From Rhynchospora pubera (Eukaryota > Streptophyta > Magnoliopsida > Poales > Cyperaceae), in the NCBI GenBank assembly GCA_028095005.1, contig CM051462.1, forward strand, positions 127,834,752-127,898,751: a stretch of DNA of 64,000 nucleotides, given 5' to 3'. Below, one piece after another: positions 55,501 through 60,720 of the stretch (position 1 is the first letter of the stretch; the number at the start of each line of letters is the position of its first letter). Both the position numbers and the translations under genes were made by a program. Under the pieces are notes generated by a model. The model was not told where the DNA came from. It searched no databases and saw only the letters and a program-made list of their open reading frames with translations.

Positions 55501-56635
55501 AGTCTTTTATTAACCGTTACAGAAACCAAAATTTCGCGTAGTGTGAAGAGTTTATGATTTCAAATCAGAGGATATTACTCTGGCTCTTTATAGTTCATTT
55601 TCTGTTTGCAATTATTATTATTATTATTGGTTCAACACCAGTTTGTTACCCTTCATTAATCTGGCATTTCATTGGTACCCAATACAAGAGATATGTAAAA
55701 TGGAACAATAAGCAAAATAATTGATCAGTACTGAATACAATAAAAACAGTTTTGATAAAAAAGAACAATAAATGGCAACCTACCATCCTTTCCAAAAGCC
55801 ATCTCCACGGCTTGTGGTCTTAGTAGAAACTTGTTGAGCATGAACAGTTTCGTTTGTTGGATAACCAGCCGGAGGTGGCGCTGTGTAGGCCGAGGCGTGC
55901 ATAGCTTGGACAGGATAACTCTGCGCCAATGTAGGATATGCACCTTGAGCTGATGGTGCAGTGACTGTACATATTATAATTAAATTGATTATTAGGCTCA
56001 AAGAAATTACCATTATTTCTTGTTCTTTATTAATTAGGCTCCATTAATTGACCCAAACAGGTGCAGTTGTTGATTATTTAGAATGATCTTATCCTATGAA
56101 ACCTTTTCAAAGAATAAAGCGAATAATTCTATTGTAGTTTATTTTACGGGAGAATTCCTTCAGACAATAAAATTTAAATGTATATCAACTTATCAAGTTA
56201 AGTTTAATGTGTAGTGCTTTTCAATTTTATAAAATAGGATGAATCTTGAAATTGGTAAAGTATATAATAGGTATAGTATATAATATTTAATAGGTCAAAT
56301 TCTACCGCATAAAAAAAATGAAATTCTTCTAGTTTTCTGAAAATCGGAGAAAATTTCATGAAAGGATTCAGCAAAGAAAAAACAAAAGTACATATATACT
56401 AAGAATCTATTAGATGAAATTCTACAAAATTATGAAGCCAAATCTACAAAATATAAGTTGTTCAATCATGCTTCAATTCTTTAAATTTGTATCTCGAGAA
56501 CGATTTATGAACCTAACCAAGACTCGTACTGTATTTTACTACGATGACATCTATTTCGGAATGGCAAAAAGTGGCTTGCAAGACAGATCATAAGAAAGTA
56601 CCTGGAGGAGCTTGATGCTGATTGTAGTTGTTCAT
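21316..56635 (-). CDS. CYSTM (cysteine-rich transmembrane module) protein with giant intron
   Basis: Three minus-strand exons: 56602-56635, 55784-55964 and 21316-21361. All junctions are GT-AG and total 261 bp, coding 86 residues. The N-terminus is MNNYNQHQAPP. A Pro/Tyr/Ala/Gln-rich middle (APPPAGYPTNE) follows, then SRGDGFWKG. The last exon supplies the cysteine block and tail (CCAALCCCCMVDMCF). GDGFWKG-C-C-AALCCCC with a D-x-C-F end is the hallmark of plant CYSTM proteins, small tail-anchored membrane proteins linked to stress responses. The phases agree exactly across the long intron (GGA TG|C). That intron (21362-55783, 34.4 kb) contains a whole CACTA element; without it the intron would be about 0.54 kb. 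Whether so long an intron still splices cannot be read from the sequence. Confidence 0.88.
21684..22137. repeat. CACTA left subterminal repeats
   Basis: About eight copies of TTCTGTAACGGTTATT paired with AATAACCGTTACAGAA, each a 30-36-bp palindrome, spread over 450 bp. Repeats like these are the binding sites of TnpA-type proteins in En/Spm elements. Confidence 0.9.
22715..22948. repeat. Long hairpin in tnpD leader intron
   Basis: The left arm 22715-22815 (GCTCTTTGGATACG...TTGTGTTCCC) pairs with the right arm 22855-22947 (GGGAACATAAGG...TATCCAAAGAGC) around a loop of about 40 bp. A smaller inverted pair (GAGATTAATCC / GGATTAATCTC, TACTCCCGG / CCGGGAGTA) stands just to its left. It lies in the inferred 5' UTR intron before the tnpD start codon. 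Confidence 0.8.
23029..23867 (+). pseudogene. CACTA transposase tnpD, 5' part
   Basis: Begins at an acceptor (TTCAG|ATG) with MDRTWMYS, then the Cys/His transposase-associated domain (HCPCRVCQN ... VKAHLIINGF ... RWTLHGE), an acidic stretch, and the start of the Transposase_21 region (LHKCPKCNASRYK ... KGPAAKVVFYL). A one-base insertion in a T run at 23357-23360 shifts the frame. At CTAC (23864-23867) the retroelement interrupts the gene inside the conserved YLPIIPRF block, whose remainder begins at 46221. Role: TnpD-type transposase that cuts and moves CACTA ends. It is non-functional as it stands. Confidence 0.9.
24256..24302. repeat. (AT)n microsatellite in LTR
   Basis: An AT dinucleotide run that is clearly longer here than in the other LTR (40490-40514). 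This is the kind of length change expected since insertion. Confidence 0.8.
24360..26080. repeat. Hairpin array in 3' LTR, left copy
   Basis: Degenerate units of about 62 bp. Type A hairpins have a stem, then TGG-T-GCCAGCCA or similar, then the complementary stem: GATATCTGG..CCAGAATATC at 24698, GGTACCTGG..CCAAGGTACC at 25009, ACGCTTGG..CCAAGTGT at 24948. They alternate with type B hairpins (TTCAGCTGCCACCTGAA at 24925 and 25350; ATTCGACTGTCACTCGAAT at 24613). About 17 type A and as many type B hairpins run to 25620. More GC-rich relatives (GTCCGGCTGCCGACCGGTAC at 25853; GCCCGGCTTCCGACCGGG at 26048) follow. Confidence 0.75.
27551..27744. promoter_or_regulatory. Candidate LTR promoter elements (G-box, TATA)
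   Basis: A palindromic G-box GCCACGTGGC is at 27551-27560 and CTCTTATAAAAT is at 27733-27744. The latter reads as TATAAGAG on the minus strand and TATAAAAT on the plus strand, so the direction is ambiguous. The same pair is in the other LTR at 44243-44252 and 44425-44436. Confidence 0.35.
31110..31122 (-). other. Polypurine tract
   Basis: GGTGGGGGGCATT on the minus strand directly abuts the TGTTGAACCC start of the 3' LTR. G-rich tracts ending in GCATT before TGTTG are usual for Tat/Ogre elements. This fixes the minus orientation. Confidence 0.8.
32497..32823 (+). CDS. Antisense ORF (aORF) of the retroelement
   Basis: A plus-strand ORF, opposite to the element, lies between the Gag region and the 3' LTR. 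It begins MASEGDERFPSS and has an acidic region (EEIEELEEDAMPEI), then a Trp/Tyr/Pro-rich part (HAYWRPLPSYNWGV). The last 25-30 residues (FYFFFLAPCV...) come from a T-rich stretch and look like read-through into non-coding DNA, so the original C-terminus is probably lost. Antisense ORFs at this place are known in Tat-lineage elements such as Grande and Retand. The function is unknown. A start at 32497 is likely because the CT-rich leader ends just before it. Confidence 0.55.
   Translation: MASEGDERFPSSADEFSDHHGRTTEEIEELEEDAMPEIVHALGGDWGNPYDQETHAYWRPLPSYNWGVNSAPPELPEYKRPSCFYFFFLAPCVCSFLYNSSPFVLFGG
32925..33436. repeat. Diverged tandem duplication, about 285 bp
   Basis: The block 32925-33170 (TTTATTTTGTTTTAGGGACA, ACGTCTTATGTTGC) recurs as 33205-33436 (TTTATTTTGTTTTAAGGGAC, ACGTCTCATATTGC) with many substitutions. 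It lies inside the retroelement next to the antisense ORF. Confidence 0.6.
33437..33635 (-). mobile_element. tRNA-derived SINE
   Basis: On the minus strand it begins GGCCCGGCACAGATGG. It has an A-box-like TGGTTAGTGG (33611-33620) and a perfect B box GGTTCGATTCC (33575-33585), then a short body and a poly(A) tail (the T run 33441-33471). CATGTT on both sides (33431-33436 and 33636-33641) is a plausible target duplication. It is inserted within the retroelement, so it moved after or together with it. Confidence 0.75.
33780..34711. repeat. 95-bp tandem array
   Basis: TTCGGACTGAAGACGAAGAG recurs at exactly 95-bp spacing (starts near 33975, 34070, 34165, 34260, 34355, 34450, 34545, 34640), with two older copies before it. 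The inner copies are almost identical and the outer ones diverge, as in arrays that grow by unequal exchange. Each unit has GAGATACCAGACTCACGG and GATATCAACCGGTAGATC. It is non-coding. Confidence 0.9.
34713..34766. repeat. Poly(C)-poly(T) junction
   Basis: A run of C, then a run of more than 30 T, then CCCCCC, abuts the end of the 95-bp array. The run lengths are likely unreliable. Confidence 0.8.
34784..35147 (-). pseudogene. Second, diverged Gag C-terminal segment
   Basis: In another frame beyond the stop of the large ORF is a second zinc-finger-like block, NPNFCLYHRIIGHTIKDCYV followed by FKDWIEDKLRKGEL. It parallels NPNFCPYHRVLGHKIENCWV in the main protein, and the residues before it also match (DLQLPKCNRP versus DLQLPPSKRP). 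The open frame extends back to 35350, overlapping the main ORF. It looks like an older duplicated Gag fragment that lost its own start. Confidence 0.6.
35148..39851 (-). CDS. Retroelement Pro-Gag protein, 1567 residues
   Basis: The ATG at 39849-39851 (MAYADNKQDL) starts an uninterrupted 1567-residue frame. Residues about 317-457 form a retroviral-type aspartic protease: ILVDPGSAVNILP with the catalytic DPGS, then VLLGRPWLH and VPSTLHR. A long Ser/Glu/Lys-rich linker follows. Residues about 920-1110 are the plant Gag core (PRFQLFDGG, LSLTGEARDWY, TWEEMEDIFCSTFEK). Near 1190-1215 is a Cys/His cluster (CPYHRVLGHKIENC). The C-terminal 100 residues are a coiled coil. Gag normally precedes protease, so the order is reversed, and there is no polymerase. 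Role: particle coat and maturation enzyme. The intact frame argues for recent activity or selection. Confidence 0.85.
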   Translation of the reverse strand: MAYADNKQDLVAPSAFMVGSIPITFPMVQVASDTPFAVYDVVTTDTKYANAISTTIFGANECFEEYQDEGINAVTKPTLKSAIEEDTSHAQDLQLQAYQDELAIQGNIPMRSSSAPLEIVEEKSLEIHNSPPHCKTILVPVSARTKNITAAEIDQKSCQMINDKKDKRAAHLATPVPARISRTKRRQMGARDQKLHDHEGMEAGNQKKNTSKDETIMVKEGEKIIEEYIPLSSNNSQVKPETIYALNKGVKRFHQSIRQNGGCGNHAMKMGTKSKDVATVCATSDETYSPGRPKQNSEESYTHRTVEETIDDNFSSITFTKNDLPDGATYHNKPLYITGISNGVKINRILVDPGSAVNILPLESLKYFSLKSNTLTQSRSKIYGFNLHSQRALGVVTLMFRFGKLETQAKLDVMDASVSYKVLLGRPWLHTYQLVPSTLHRCIKYVRNGTHGVIKGEEHPFSIYEMRLPDAKYFTPRPPLGANSQQRPLDTNDKSLNRKSDPTQANDNDKAVSGEIPDTFDKPRSRVFKEHPDRHEITIQPPKKRQLRSESIFDKFFGEITTEGMNQAAQTEASFAPTDLADTKIMQDSHLTHSENNESCCMIHLSDSDAEGEDDETQIYASKVLRSIQDKNGASPLLEKFGTSNLEARETSFLCHYQKMGANGTPHSPDYPSKTIKSTHESWKVSKSSNDKEGEDISTKTEKDNGKQANINALQIPLRDPLLGRFVSERITNQCLPKRCHENSVIGFAEREEIDDSISVRTTSSDNDGQQRNGDNIMSSQKDENVNLSSDHKKDEGSHFNKGDEDLNRQEEDPDSGVSSEDGNTTMWKEVTPRKQETNRERRRYVDIQSHPIKMEPRENFFPENDALRVKSGYLKSAPMPKTVEKLETSSNASLETRENIKNKIREMIGQELQKERMSRSTQHIRWRGNPYPREYDSVQYPEWYVKPRFQLFDGGNKKCPEQHLFKFKNSCGDTARNEALLMRQFPLSLTGEARDWYTSLEKNSIKTWEEMEDIFCSTFEKFTQEITKADMAKEKPGKGESVSNYITRWRNLSIRCRPQIPDHEAVGMIIRNIYGPIKPFLVMGNITRFDALLTAVSNYESLGPDAWSYHPKRKGKKAKSKKTRVSRIPSSYEVGTSSRVSNNKNIGCLYGRPNNNPKRLLSVAELSSKPYSFKKKVVPELFRRAMEDDLQLPPSKRPEEMKQSDNPNFCPYHRVLGHKIENCWVFKDWVEERVKSGEISLSEIERQEPTPHERSDIDSDDESFTVYAIGIDDEAEGEAQSLSSGTKKVFPMIMEYDEDTHETEKNPFEESPVYTVRTYNNDQAENVQNWSSNIEEIRPVIEETTFEDKENLSQEILVYGIDNDIQEENIQNRSSDTGDVVLEMEQFEEVTLKEEKGPSQENPVHGTDIETQEGGIQSWNSETEEIALVATRSESISFEESKVQGIITTIACNDQQTMEGLAKHLQRHEQQIMMLHQRNSEMYYEGDMMNRAMNKLCRENEDLCRELSMLQKKNEKICQEMQELQKRHTEIQRLLGGLQKNKRQYSNHLTEAIRETKPQESKKQTE
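39963..40094 (-). other. Primer-binding site, present twice
   Basis: Next to the 5' LTR (ending at 40095) the minus strand reads GGTTC TGGCACGCCCGGTGGGAC. The same text recurs 112 bp further in, abutting a second copy of the LTR end (AAAAGTGCGAGACA, at about 39983-39997). TGG plus 15 bases should pair with a tRNA 3' end; I do not assign the tRNA. Only the outer site borders the true LTR. Confidence 0.75.
40095..46220 (-). repeat. 5' LTR of the giant-LTR retroelement
   Basis: 6126 bp. It holds 476 bp (40549-41024) missing in the other LTR and lacks 1580 bp found there. Its deletion joint is near 46144, with AT as the shared bases. Adding back the lost parts, both LTRs come to about 7.7 kb. 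The 1580-bp loss falls at the element's 5' edge, in the presumed U3 region. Confidence 0.92.
41046..42772. repeat. Hairpin array in 5' LTR, right copy
   Basis: Same array as at 24360-26080. The 476 bp unique to this LTR just before it hold further hairpins of the type (GTCTGATTCCTGATCAGA at 40758; CATCTGGTACCTGACCAAGA at 40998). If transcription starts near 44400 the array would be transcribed into the 5' leader RNA; that promoter is only a guess. Confidence 0.75.
46221..49042 (+). pseudogene. CACTA transposase tnpD, 3' part
   Basis: Continues the Transposase_21 domain from the retroelement joint (PIIPRFQRLFSNAKDAKLL; LCTDGMNPYGNMS; GPKQPGNDIDVYLAPLIDDL; TINDFPAYGNLS). The later plant transposase domains follow: SHDYHVLLTQLLPVAIRG and PFERAMGQLKGLV, then YYGWIEEIWKLDY and YVVLQGKRRIVGVGD. 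Exons are 46221-47844, 48120-48770 and 48852-49042, stop TAA. Two in-frame TGA codons (46284-46286 and 47037-47039) stand where the family has tryptophan (R-W-H and Y-W). Both are TGG-to-TGA changes. With the frameshift and the insertion, the gene is dead. Confidence 0.9.
47865..48113. repeat. 44-bp minisatellite in tnpD intron 1
   Basis: Five to six copies of a 44-bp unit, itself two half-units: TTCACCTTATTTAGCACAAA and TTCACTTAAAGCACAATATT. They fill intron 47845-48119. Three looser copies (TTCATCTTATTTAAGTACAA and similar) make up the next intron, 48771-48851. Confidence 0.9.
49206..49347. repeat. 73-bp tandem duplication after tnpD
   Basis: AAATTGTAATTTTATTTTG through TTCATGTGTAACCAACA occurs twice in succession in the tnpD 3' UTR region. 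The second copy ends TTCATGCGTAACCAACA. Confidence 0.75.
49391..49636. repeat. Internal CACTA subterminal-type repeats
   Basis: Five palindromes CTGTAACGGTTATTAGCTAA / TAACCGTTACAG stand between the end of tnpD and the leader of the second gene, 6 kb from the right terminus. They are the same family as the terminal repeats, but no CACTA terminus is beside them. Confidence 0.9.
49690..50110 (+). promoter_or_regulatory. CT-rich leader of the TnpA/Ulp1 gene
   Basis: A CT-rich stretch typical of plant 5' UTRs. It has three candidate donors in the same setting, CTCTCAGGTAATC (near 49789, 49938 and 50090), as though the leader end had been triplicated. The gene's first intron would run from one of these to an acceptor near 50810 or later. 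Confidence 0.45.
50330..50712. repeat. 82-bp tandem repeats in leader intron
   Basis: GGTGCATAAAGCACAATTTT recurs at 50343, 50425, 50507, 50589 and 50671, exactly 82 bp apart. Each unit also has GGACTGATATGCATAAAATT and TTTGGGGTCTGATATGGGGC. Less regular related sequence (GGACTGTTTTGCATAATTTG) occupies 50150-50330. Confidence 0.9.
50811..51071 (+). CDS. Small basic ORF, 86 residues, unknown
   Basis: Begins MEKDQNVNKVGEKSKVGEE right after an AG that could be a splice acceptor. It continues with RVPFYGPLKRRAVSAVRRL and PPGCERGPDF and ends in a Lys/Glu repeat (KNKEEKNKEE). The PPGC-RG pattern is reminiscent of leader parts of plant TnpA-type proteins. It may be a separate short gene or an upstream ORF of the next genes. 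The stop TGA is followed by AATAAA near 51086. Function not recognised. Confidence 0.45.
   Translation: MEKDQNVNKVGEKSKVGEETPKVVSKRVPFYGPLKRRAVSAVRRLPPGCERGPDFSMGVKIDEGSSENKEVEKNKEEKNKEEKNSG
51311..51595 (+). CDS. Small ORF with tandem SUMO-interaction-like motifs
   Basis: 94 residues from an ATG preceded by AATTAGGTAGTA. The N-terminus is basic and rich in Asn/Gln/Ser (SSQNQTNQNQASQNQ). A short helical part follows (YEKHAIFFKLLIDKFVAPYT). The C-terminus repeats VIVLSDDDDE and VIVLSDDED. A hydrophobic V-I-V-L followed by acidic residues is the classic SUMO-interacting motif, and here it is doubled. It lies 220 bp upstream of a gene encoding a Ulp1-type (SUMO protease family) domain. No homologue is recognised. 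It could also be an upstream ORF or an unspliced exon. Confidence 0.5.
   Translation: MEKGEGSNSKGKKPIERVYVRRNVRANPSSQNQTNQNQASQNQGQPSLSKYEKHAIFFKLLIDKFVAPYTEWREEVIVLSDDDDEVIVLSDDED
51817..55173 (+). CDS. TnpA-like / Ulp1 cysteine-protease fusion of the CACTA element
   Basis: Twelve GT-AG exons: 51817-52131, 52208-52637, 52725-53071, 53152-53325, 53408-53665, 53751-53829, 53924-54167, 54257-54424, 54514-54621, 54709-54787, 54877-54975, 55081-55173. They add to 2394 bp and 797 residues with no stop. The N-terminal half is acidic to basic and resembles plant Ptta/En/Spm (Transposase_24) proteins (KRKPRKDAHEVWM; AAEAAEKTKRDL). Exon 5 has a plant domain often linked to such proteins (VVGQIVHGVPLTD ... 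FPWPSFLVEI). The C-terminus is a C48 peptidase: FHWVLLV (His), IADSI (Asp), IQKGSTECGYFTM (Gln, Cys). Role: binding of the CTGTAACGG repeats is likely; cleavage of SUMO-like conjugates is inferred. Confidence 0.82.
55436..55526. repeat. CACTA right subterminal repeats
   Basis: CTGTAACGG words occur in both orientations (CTGTAACGGTTATTAGAC, TGTACCGTTACAGAAG, TAACCGTTACAGAAACC) up to the right terminus at 55543. They are fewer and looser than at the left end. Confidence 0.85.
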
Positions 56636-56756
56636 ACTGATAAATATTAACTTTGAAGAAGTACAGTTATTTAGGGCAAAGAAGGGAGAAAAGAAAATAC
56701 TTCAAAACAGTGGAACAGAAACAATTGATGAAGATAAGGCAATGCTCTTGGTTTTC

Positions 56757-56764
56757 CTTTTATA
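56757..56764 (-). promoter_or_regulatory. TATA box of the CYSTM gene
   Basis: TATAAAAG on the minus strand lies about 120 bp upstream of the ATG (56633-56635). This leaves room for a 5' UTR of about 95 bp. Confidence 0.6.
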
Positions 56765-56984
56765 GAAAATATTCGCAACCAGATATGTACGCGTTTATGC
56801 GGACGCGTAATTTATGGATTGCTTTATTTTTTTTGATGAAATAATTTATGGATTGCTTTGGCGTGGTGAAGTCTATATCTTGCCTAGAGACAAAAGTCGG
56901 GTCTATTTTCAACGCGCTCTTTTTTTTAAAAAAAAAAAACATAGTTTTTTGTAACACAGAATTATAGCTGTCTAACGTTGATAA

Positions 56985-57240
56985 ATGGCACGGAACGAGG
57001 TGTTCCGTTTGCTATTCCGTTAAGAAAACAAAACGGATTTCGTTGCCGTTTACCGTGCCACTTAATAAACGAAATGATTTTGCTAAACGACATATACAAA
57101 AACATGTGAAAACACGGTAAACCGTTTCATTTTCTGTGCCGTTTGCCGTTTCGTTAAGAAAACGAAACATTTTACTCTGCCACTTACCGTTTCGTTACCG
57201 TTTCACGTCACGGCGAAACGGTCCAACAGTTTCCGCAGCC
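56985..57240. repeat. CCGTTTCGTT-word locus
   Basis: GGCACGGAACGAGGTGTTCC, TTCCGTTAAG, CGTTTACCGTGCCA, GCCGTTTGCCGTTTCGTTAA and related words repeat for 250 bp upstream of the CYSTM promoter. Related word-rich loci are at 63080-63360 and 63640-63905. Confidence 0.55.
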
Positions 57241-57339
57241 TTACACAGAATTTATGACATATTTATGAAAGTTCCAAGTTTGTGTGCTATGCCTGTAGGC
57301 CTGTAGTAGGCTCTTCATGACCCGTTCGTTCCTACTTAT

Positions 57340-57496
57340 GGGTGCGTTTGGATAGGTGTGGGAAGAAGGGAAGAAGGGAAGAAATGGGAAGAAGTATTGG
57401 GAAGTGTGTAACTTTGTAAAGAGTTTGAATTGTTTATAATTTTTTTTCTTCCCATCTTCCTTCTTCCTCTTCTTCTTCTCTCATCCAAACACACCC
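57340..57496. mobile_element. MITE, GTTTGGAT family, copy 4
   Basis: Starts GGGTGCGTTTGGAT and ends ATCCAAACACACCC. TAT flanks both sides (57337-57339 and 57497-57499). The core GTGTGTAACTTTGTAAAGAG is the reverse complement of that in copy 1. Confidence 0.75.
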
Positions 57497-57766
57497 TATA
57501 AGACCCATCTTCTATAATTCTTAGAGAAAAATGAATTAGTTAGACATCCATATTTTGGATTTTGGTGCTTCCAATCAGGCGAAATGCATGTGTAATAAAC
57601 ATTTTTCTAACAATTGAAAAAGTTTTTTTTGGTCTCCAAAATTTTTTACTGGCCTTTTATAATTTTATTTTGCCTTTCTGAAGGCCGGTTGGCAAATTGT
57701 CAATCAAAACTTCTTTTTTGTTTAAAAAAATTCTTACAAAATCACGAGGTTTAATTACATGAGAAA

Positions 57767-58855
57767 GACTCTTTAGATATTCTTAGGAACTTTCATTTTA
57801 CTCTTTAGAGGTGCCTCTTCAATTTTAAGAGAGGAAAAATGGAAAGCCATAGATATTCTTAGGAACTTTCATTTTACTACTGAGGAAGACTCTTTCTCTT
57901 GGCAGTGGGAAAAGACAGGGCTTTATTCTGTCAAATCCATGTACAATTTCCTCAATAATGGAGGAGTAAATATAGAGTGGAAAATTTCTGTATGGAATTT
58001 GAAAATCCCACTCAAATGTAAACTTTTTATGTGGTTAGCTTTAAATAATAAGATCCTAACTAGAGATAATTTAGTTCAGAAAGGTTGGCAAGGAAACATT
58101 TGTTGTAACTTTTGCCCCCATGATGAGACAGTGGAACACCTTTTTTTCCACTGCTCACACGCTTTAATCTTTTGGAATACTATTAAAGATAGTATCCCTC
58201 ATGATTATCCGATTGACTTTTCCTCTCTTAGAACTCTTTGGATTACTGCTTCCAATTTAGAGAATGAAAGAAGTACTTTCCTTAAAACACTTACTGCAGC
58301 CTGGATTTGGGTTAGATGGAAAGAAAGAAATAGGTTAACATTTAATGATAATGTAGAAGGACACAATTCTTTCTCCCAAATACTGGCAGCATTTCATCTC
58401 TATTTTGTTTGGACAGGTAACAGGACAGGGCTAGAACAAAGAATCAGAAGAGAAGGAACTAACAACAGGGATATCAATACAAACAATGTGGTGGGACCCG
58501 CTGACAGTGCCAGGAGGGGGGCTGGTACAGGAACAAATACTGGTACTAGGATGAGAGGAGGAATAGATGACATTGAATCTGGCTCCAGTTTCAATGTGGA
58601 AACTGACCGTGAAAATCAGATGGATGAAGATCTATTAGGGGATTGATCACTTCTAAAGAAGTTTAGCTTTTTTCTCTGCTGTAGTTTGATGTAGTAGGAG
58701 GGATTTACTCTTGTGTAAGAGATCTGGTACTTTTTTTTTTGTTTTCTTTGCTTCGCTCTTTATACTGGTATCACCTCTGGTGATCTATTTTGTTGTACTC
58801 GTATGATTTGCATCAGTAAAGCATGCAGGCCTATTTCGGCTTTTCTCAAAAAAAA
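57767..58855 (+). mobile_element. 5'-truncated L1-type LINE
   Basis: A perfect 14-bp target duplication AATTACATGAGAAA lies at 57753-57766 and 58856-58869. The 3' end has an A-run after TTTTCTC, and the element is only 1089 bp. It carries the C-terminal zinc-binding domain of a plant LINE reverse transcriptase. At its 5' edge a 27-bp stretch (GATATTCTTAGGAACTTTCA...) occurs twice (57776 and 57856), consistent with template switching during insertion. Confidence 0.9.
57856..58646 (+). pseudogene. LINE reverse-transcriptase C-terminus (zf-RVT)
   Basis: The frame reads FSWQWEKTGLYSVKSMYNFL, then WNLKIPLKCKLFMWLALNN, then the zinc-binding CCNFCPHDETVEHLFFHC and W-W-R-K-E-R-N-like residues (WVRWKERNRLTFND). 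A Gly/Arg/Asn-rich tail and a stop at 58644-58646 follow. The polymerase and endonuclease parts are absent because of 5' truncation. It is not translatable as a normal gene. Confidence 0.85.
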
Positions 58856-59133
58856 AATTACATGAGAAACTGAAACTGTTCCGAATAGCAGTACTCAAAT
58901 TAGAACAAACCTGGTGCAATTACCAATACACGGTGCTTTATTTACAGTGTGCATCCACATAATAGACATTTACTTTTAGTATCTTATAAATATCATGACT
59001 TACATGAATATTAATTATTAATCCCACAAAAAAATTTGGCTTACCGATTTATTTACCTTTAGATATCTCATATCATAAACCACATAATGTTAATTGCAAT
59101 TTATCCCACGAGATATTCGCCTGTTGGGCTTAC

Positions 59134-59192
59134 CAATTTTGTCATTCCATGTGAAGGCCGCTTCGGCTCCGTCATATCTTTAACTGCTCCAC
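59134..59192 (-). other. Possible coding exon, unknown gene
   Basis: Flanked by an acceptor (ATTAG, AG at 59193-59194) and a donor (GTAAGC at 59128-59133). An ATG at 59173-59175 gives MTEPKRPSHGMTKL, ending in phase 0. It pairs naturally with the 5' UTR-like exon at 61536-61700. I found no further exons; the LINE and MITE lie where they might be. The gene may be broken or extend as non-coding. Confidence 0.35.
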
Positions 59193-59644
59193 CTAATCGC
59201 ATAAAGACAAACAGAACCCAACATTAAAGGTTAGATCTGTTTGATGCCCTGCTTTGACCTCGTTTCACAAATCTAATAATCAAATCGAGTGCCCAGTATA
59301 ATGACCAATGAATTTTAATCAATTCCACAAAGCGCTCAAAGAATGCATAATTGTAATCAACACAACAATGTTCCAATGTTTTAAAGTTGTATCACACCTT
59401 GACATACCAAACACATTTTATTTATTTTTTTTAAATGAGGAGGGGAACATGATACATGGATAATCTAATAGGGACGAAGAAGCGAGATGTACAATTCGGA
59501 CGGTTAACAATATAGATGATGAGGTATATATAAAAAAAAAATTTGAGGAAAAATGCTTTTATGCACTGAAGACGTATATTAAATTGCTTATAAAGTAAAG
59601 ATGTAGCAATATTGATTTGGATAAAGCATAAGTGAAATCCTATG

Positions 59645-59740
59645 TTGCATGGGTACGGGTACGAGAACCGTACCCGGTACGATTCGGGTACGGCGGTACG
59701 AAATTTTTTAAAAATCTCCGGTACGAGTACGGCGATATAT
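59645..59740. repeat. GGTACGGGTACG-word locus
   Basis: GGGTACGGGTACGAGAACCG, TACCCGGTACGATTCGGGTA, CGGCGGTACG and CGGTACGAGTACGGCG form overlapping self-complementary words within 95 bp. Confidence 0.6.
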
Positions 59741-60164
59741 AATATATATTTAATTTTTTTTTTAAATATGATGAGAGTTGGAATATGTGAAAAATATGTT
59801 TTAAATAAATATTCTTGCTCTATTAAGATTTTTTCGTTAATATAAATATTAAGATTAATGGTGAAATTTTATATATTAAAAAACCCAAACATTCAAGTAA
59901 CATTTAAGTCAACAAGAATATGAAAAATATATAATATTATTGGGCTGCTAGAAGGCCGCAACCTTTTTATTTATAAATATCCGGTTTTGCGGCGGACTCT
60001 TTAGTCCCACCTTTCTTTTTGATGTTCTCTAAAGACTTCATATTTATTATATTCTAGTTAGTATATATAAATATTCTAGTTATATATATAAAGGTTATAT
60101 TTAATATATATAAAGGTTCTAGTAAATATATATAATAGTTTTAGTTAATACATACAAACATGTG

Positions 60165-60355
60165 TGTTTGGATGAGCCGAGAATAGAGTATAAGAATAAA
60201 AAATTTCGGTTTGTGTGCTTATTCTTATTCTTGTGCAACCCAAACAACACAAGAATAAAGAATTTGGTCCCTTATTCCTATACTAACAAAACCATGGTAT
60301 AAGAATAAGCACGCAAACCGAAATTCCATATTCTTATACCCTATTCCTTATTCTA
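60165..60355. repeat. Foldback repeat
   Basis: GAGTATAAGAATAAAAAATT / TCGGTTTGTGTGCTTATTCT at the left pairs with AGAATAAGCACGCAAACCGA / AATTCCATATTCTTATACCC at the right. It is probably a MITE (it starts TGTTTGGATGAG), but the right terminus is not clear. Confidence 0.6.
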
Positions 60356-60469
60356 TTTAATATACTAACAATTCTAGTTAATAGCATATTATATTTAATA
60401 TACTAACAGTTCTAGTTAATACATACACATTTTCTATTTAATATACTAACAGTCTAGTTAATTGTTTTG

Positions 60470-60720
60470 AACCAGAAGGGATTGGATGAGAATCAGCGGC
60501 AGAGGTATGCAGAGATCCAGAAGTAATGAAAGGATTAGCGAAGAGGGAAGAGATGGGGTGAGAAGAGGAGATTAACAGAGATTACCGCCAGAGGAGATAG
60601 GATGCGATGGGATGAGGATGACTGGGGATGATAGAAGAGGGGGATGTGTTCACTTCAGATATTAACGCATTTGGATGGGGCATGACGGGGGATGATAGAA
60701 AAAAAGGATGACGGTCAAAT
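60470..60720. other. Purine-rich stretch, no gene seen
   Basis: Repeated GGGGATGATAGAA and GGATGAGGATGA-like text, purine-rich on the plus strand. There is no convincing reading frame. Confidence 0.35.

Larger units (their letters stand above)
21666..55543 (+). mobile_element. CACTA (En/Spm) transposon, 33.9 kb with nested insert
   Basis: The left end is CACTACGGGAAAA and the right end is the reverse complement of CACTACGCGAAATTTT. A 3-bp duplication TGA flanks both sides (21663-21665 and 55544-55546). Subterminal palindromic repeats CTGTAACGGTTATT...AATAACCGTTACAG crowd both ends. It carries tnpD (Transpos_assoc, Transposase_21 and downstream plant transposase domains) and a TnpA/Ulp1 gene, both on the plus strand. 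Removing the 22.35-kb retroelement leaves about 11.5 kb, a normal size for an autonomous plant CACTA. It sits in the second intron of the CYSTM gene, in the opposite sense. Confidence 0.93.

Noticed and set aside
57850..58646. The LINE frame as a host gene for a zinc-finger protein
   Set aside because: The zf-RVT signature, 14-bp target duplications and 3' A-run show that it is a truncated LINE.
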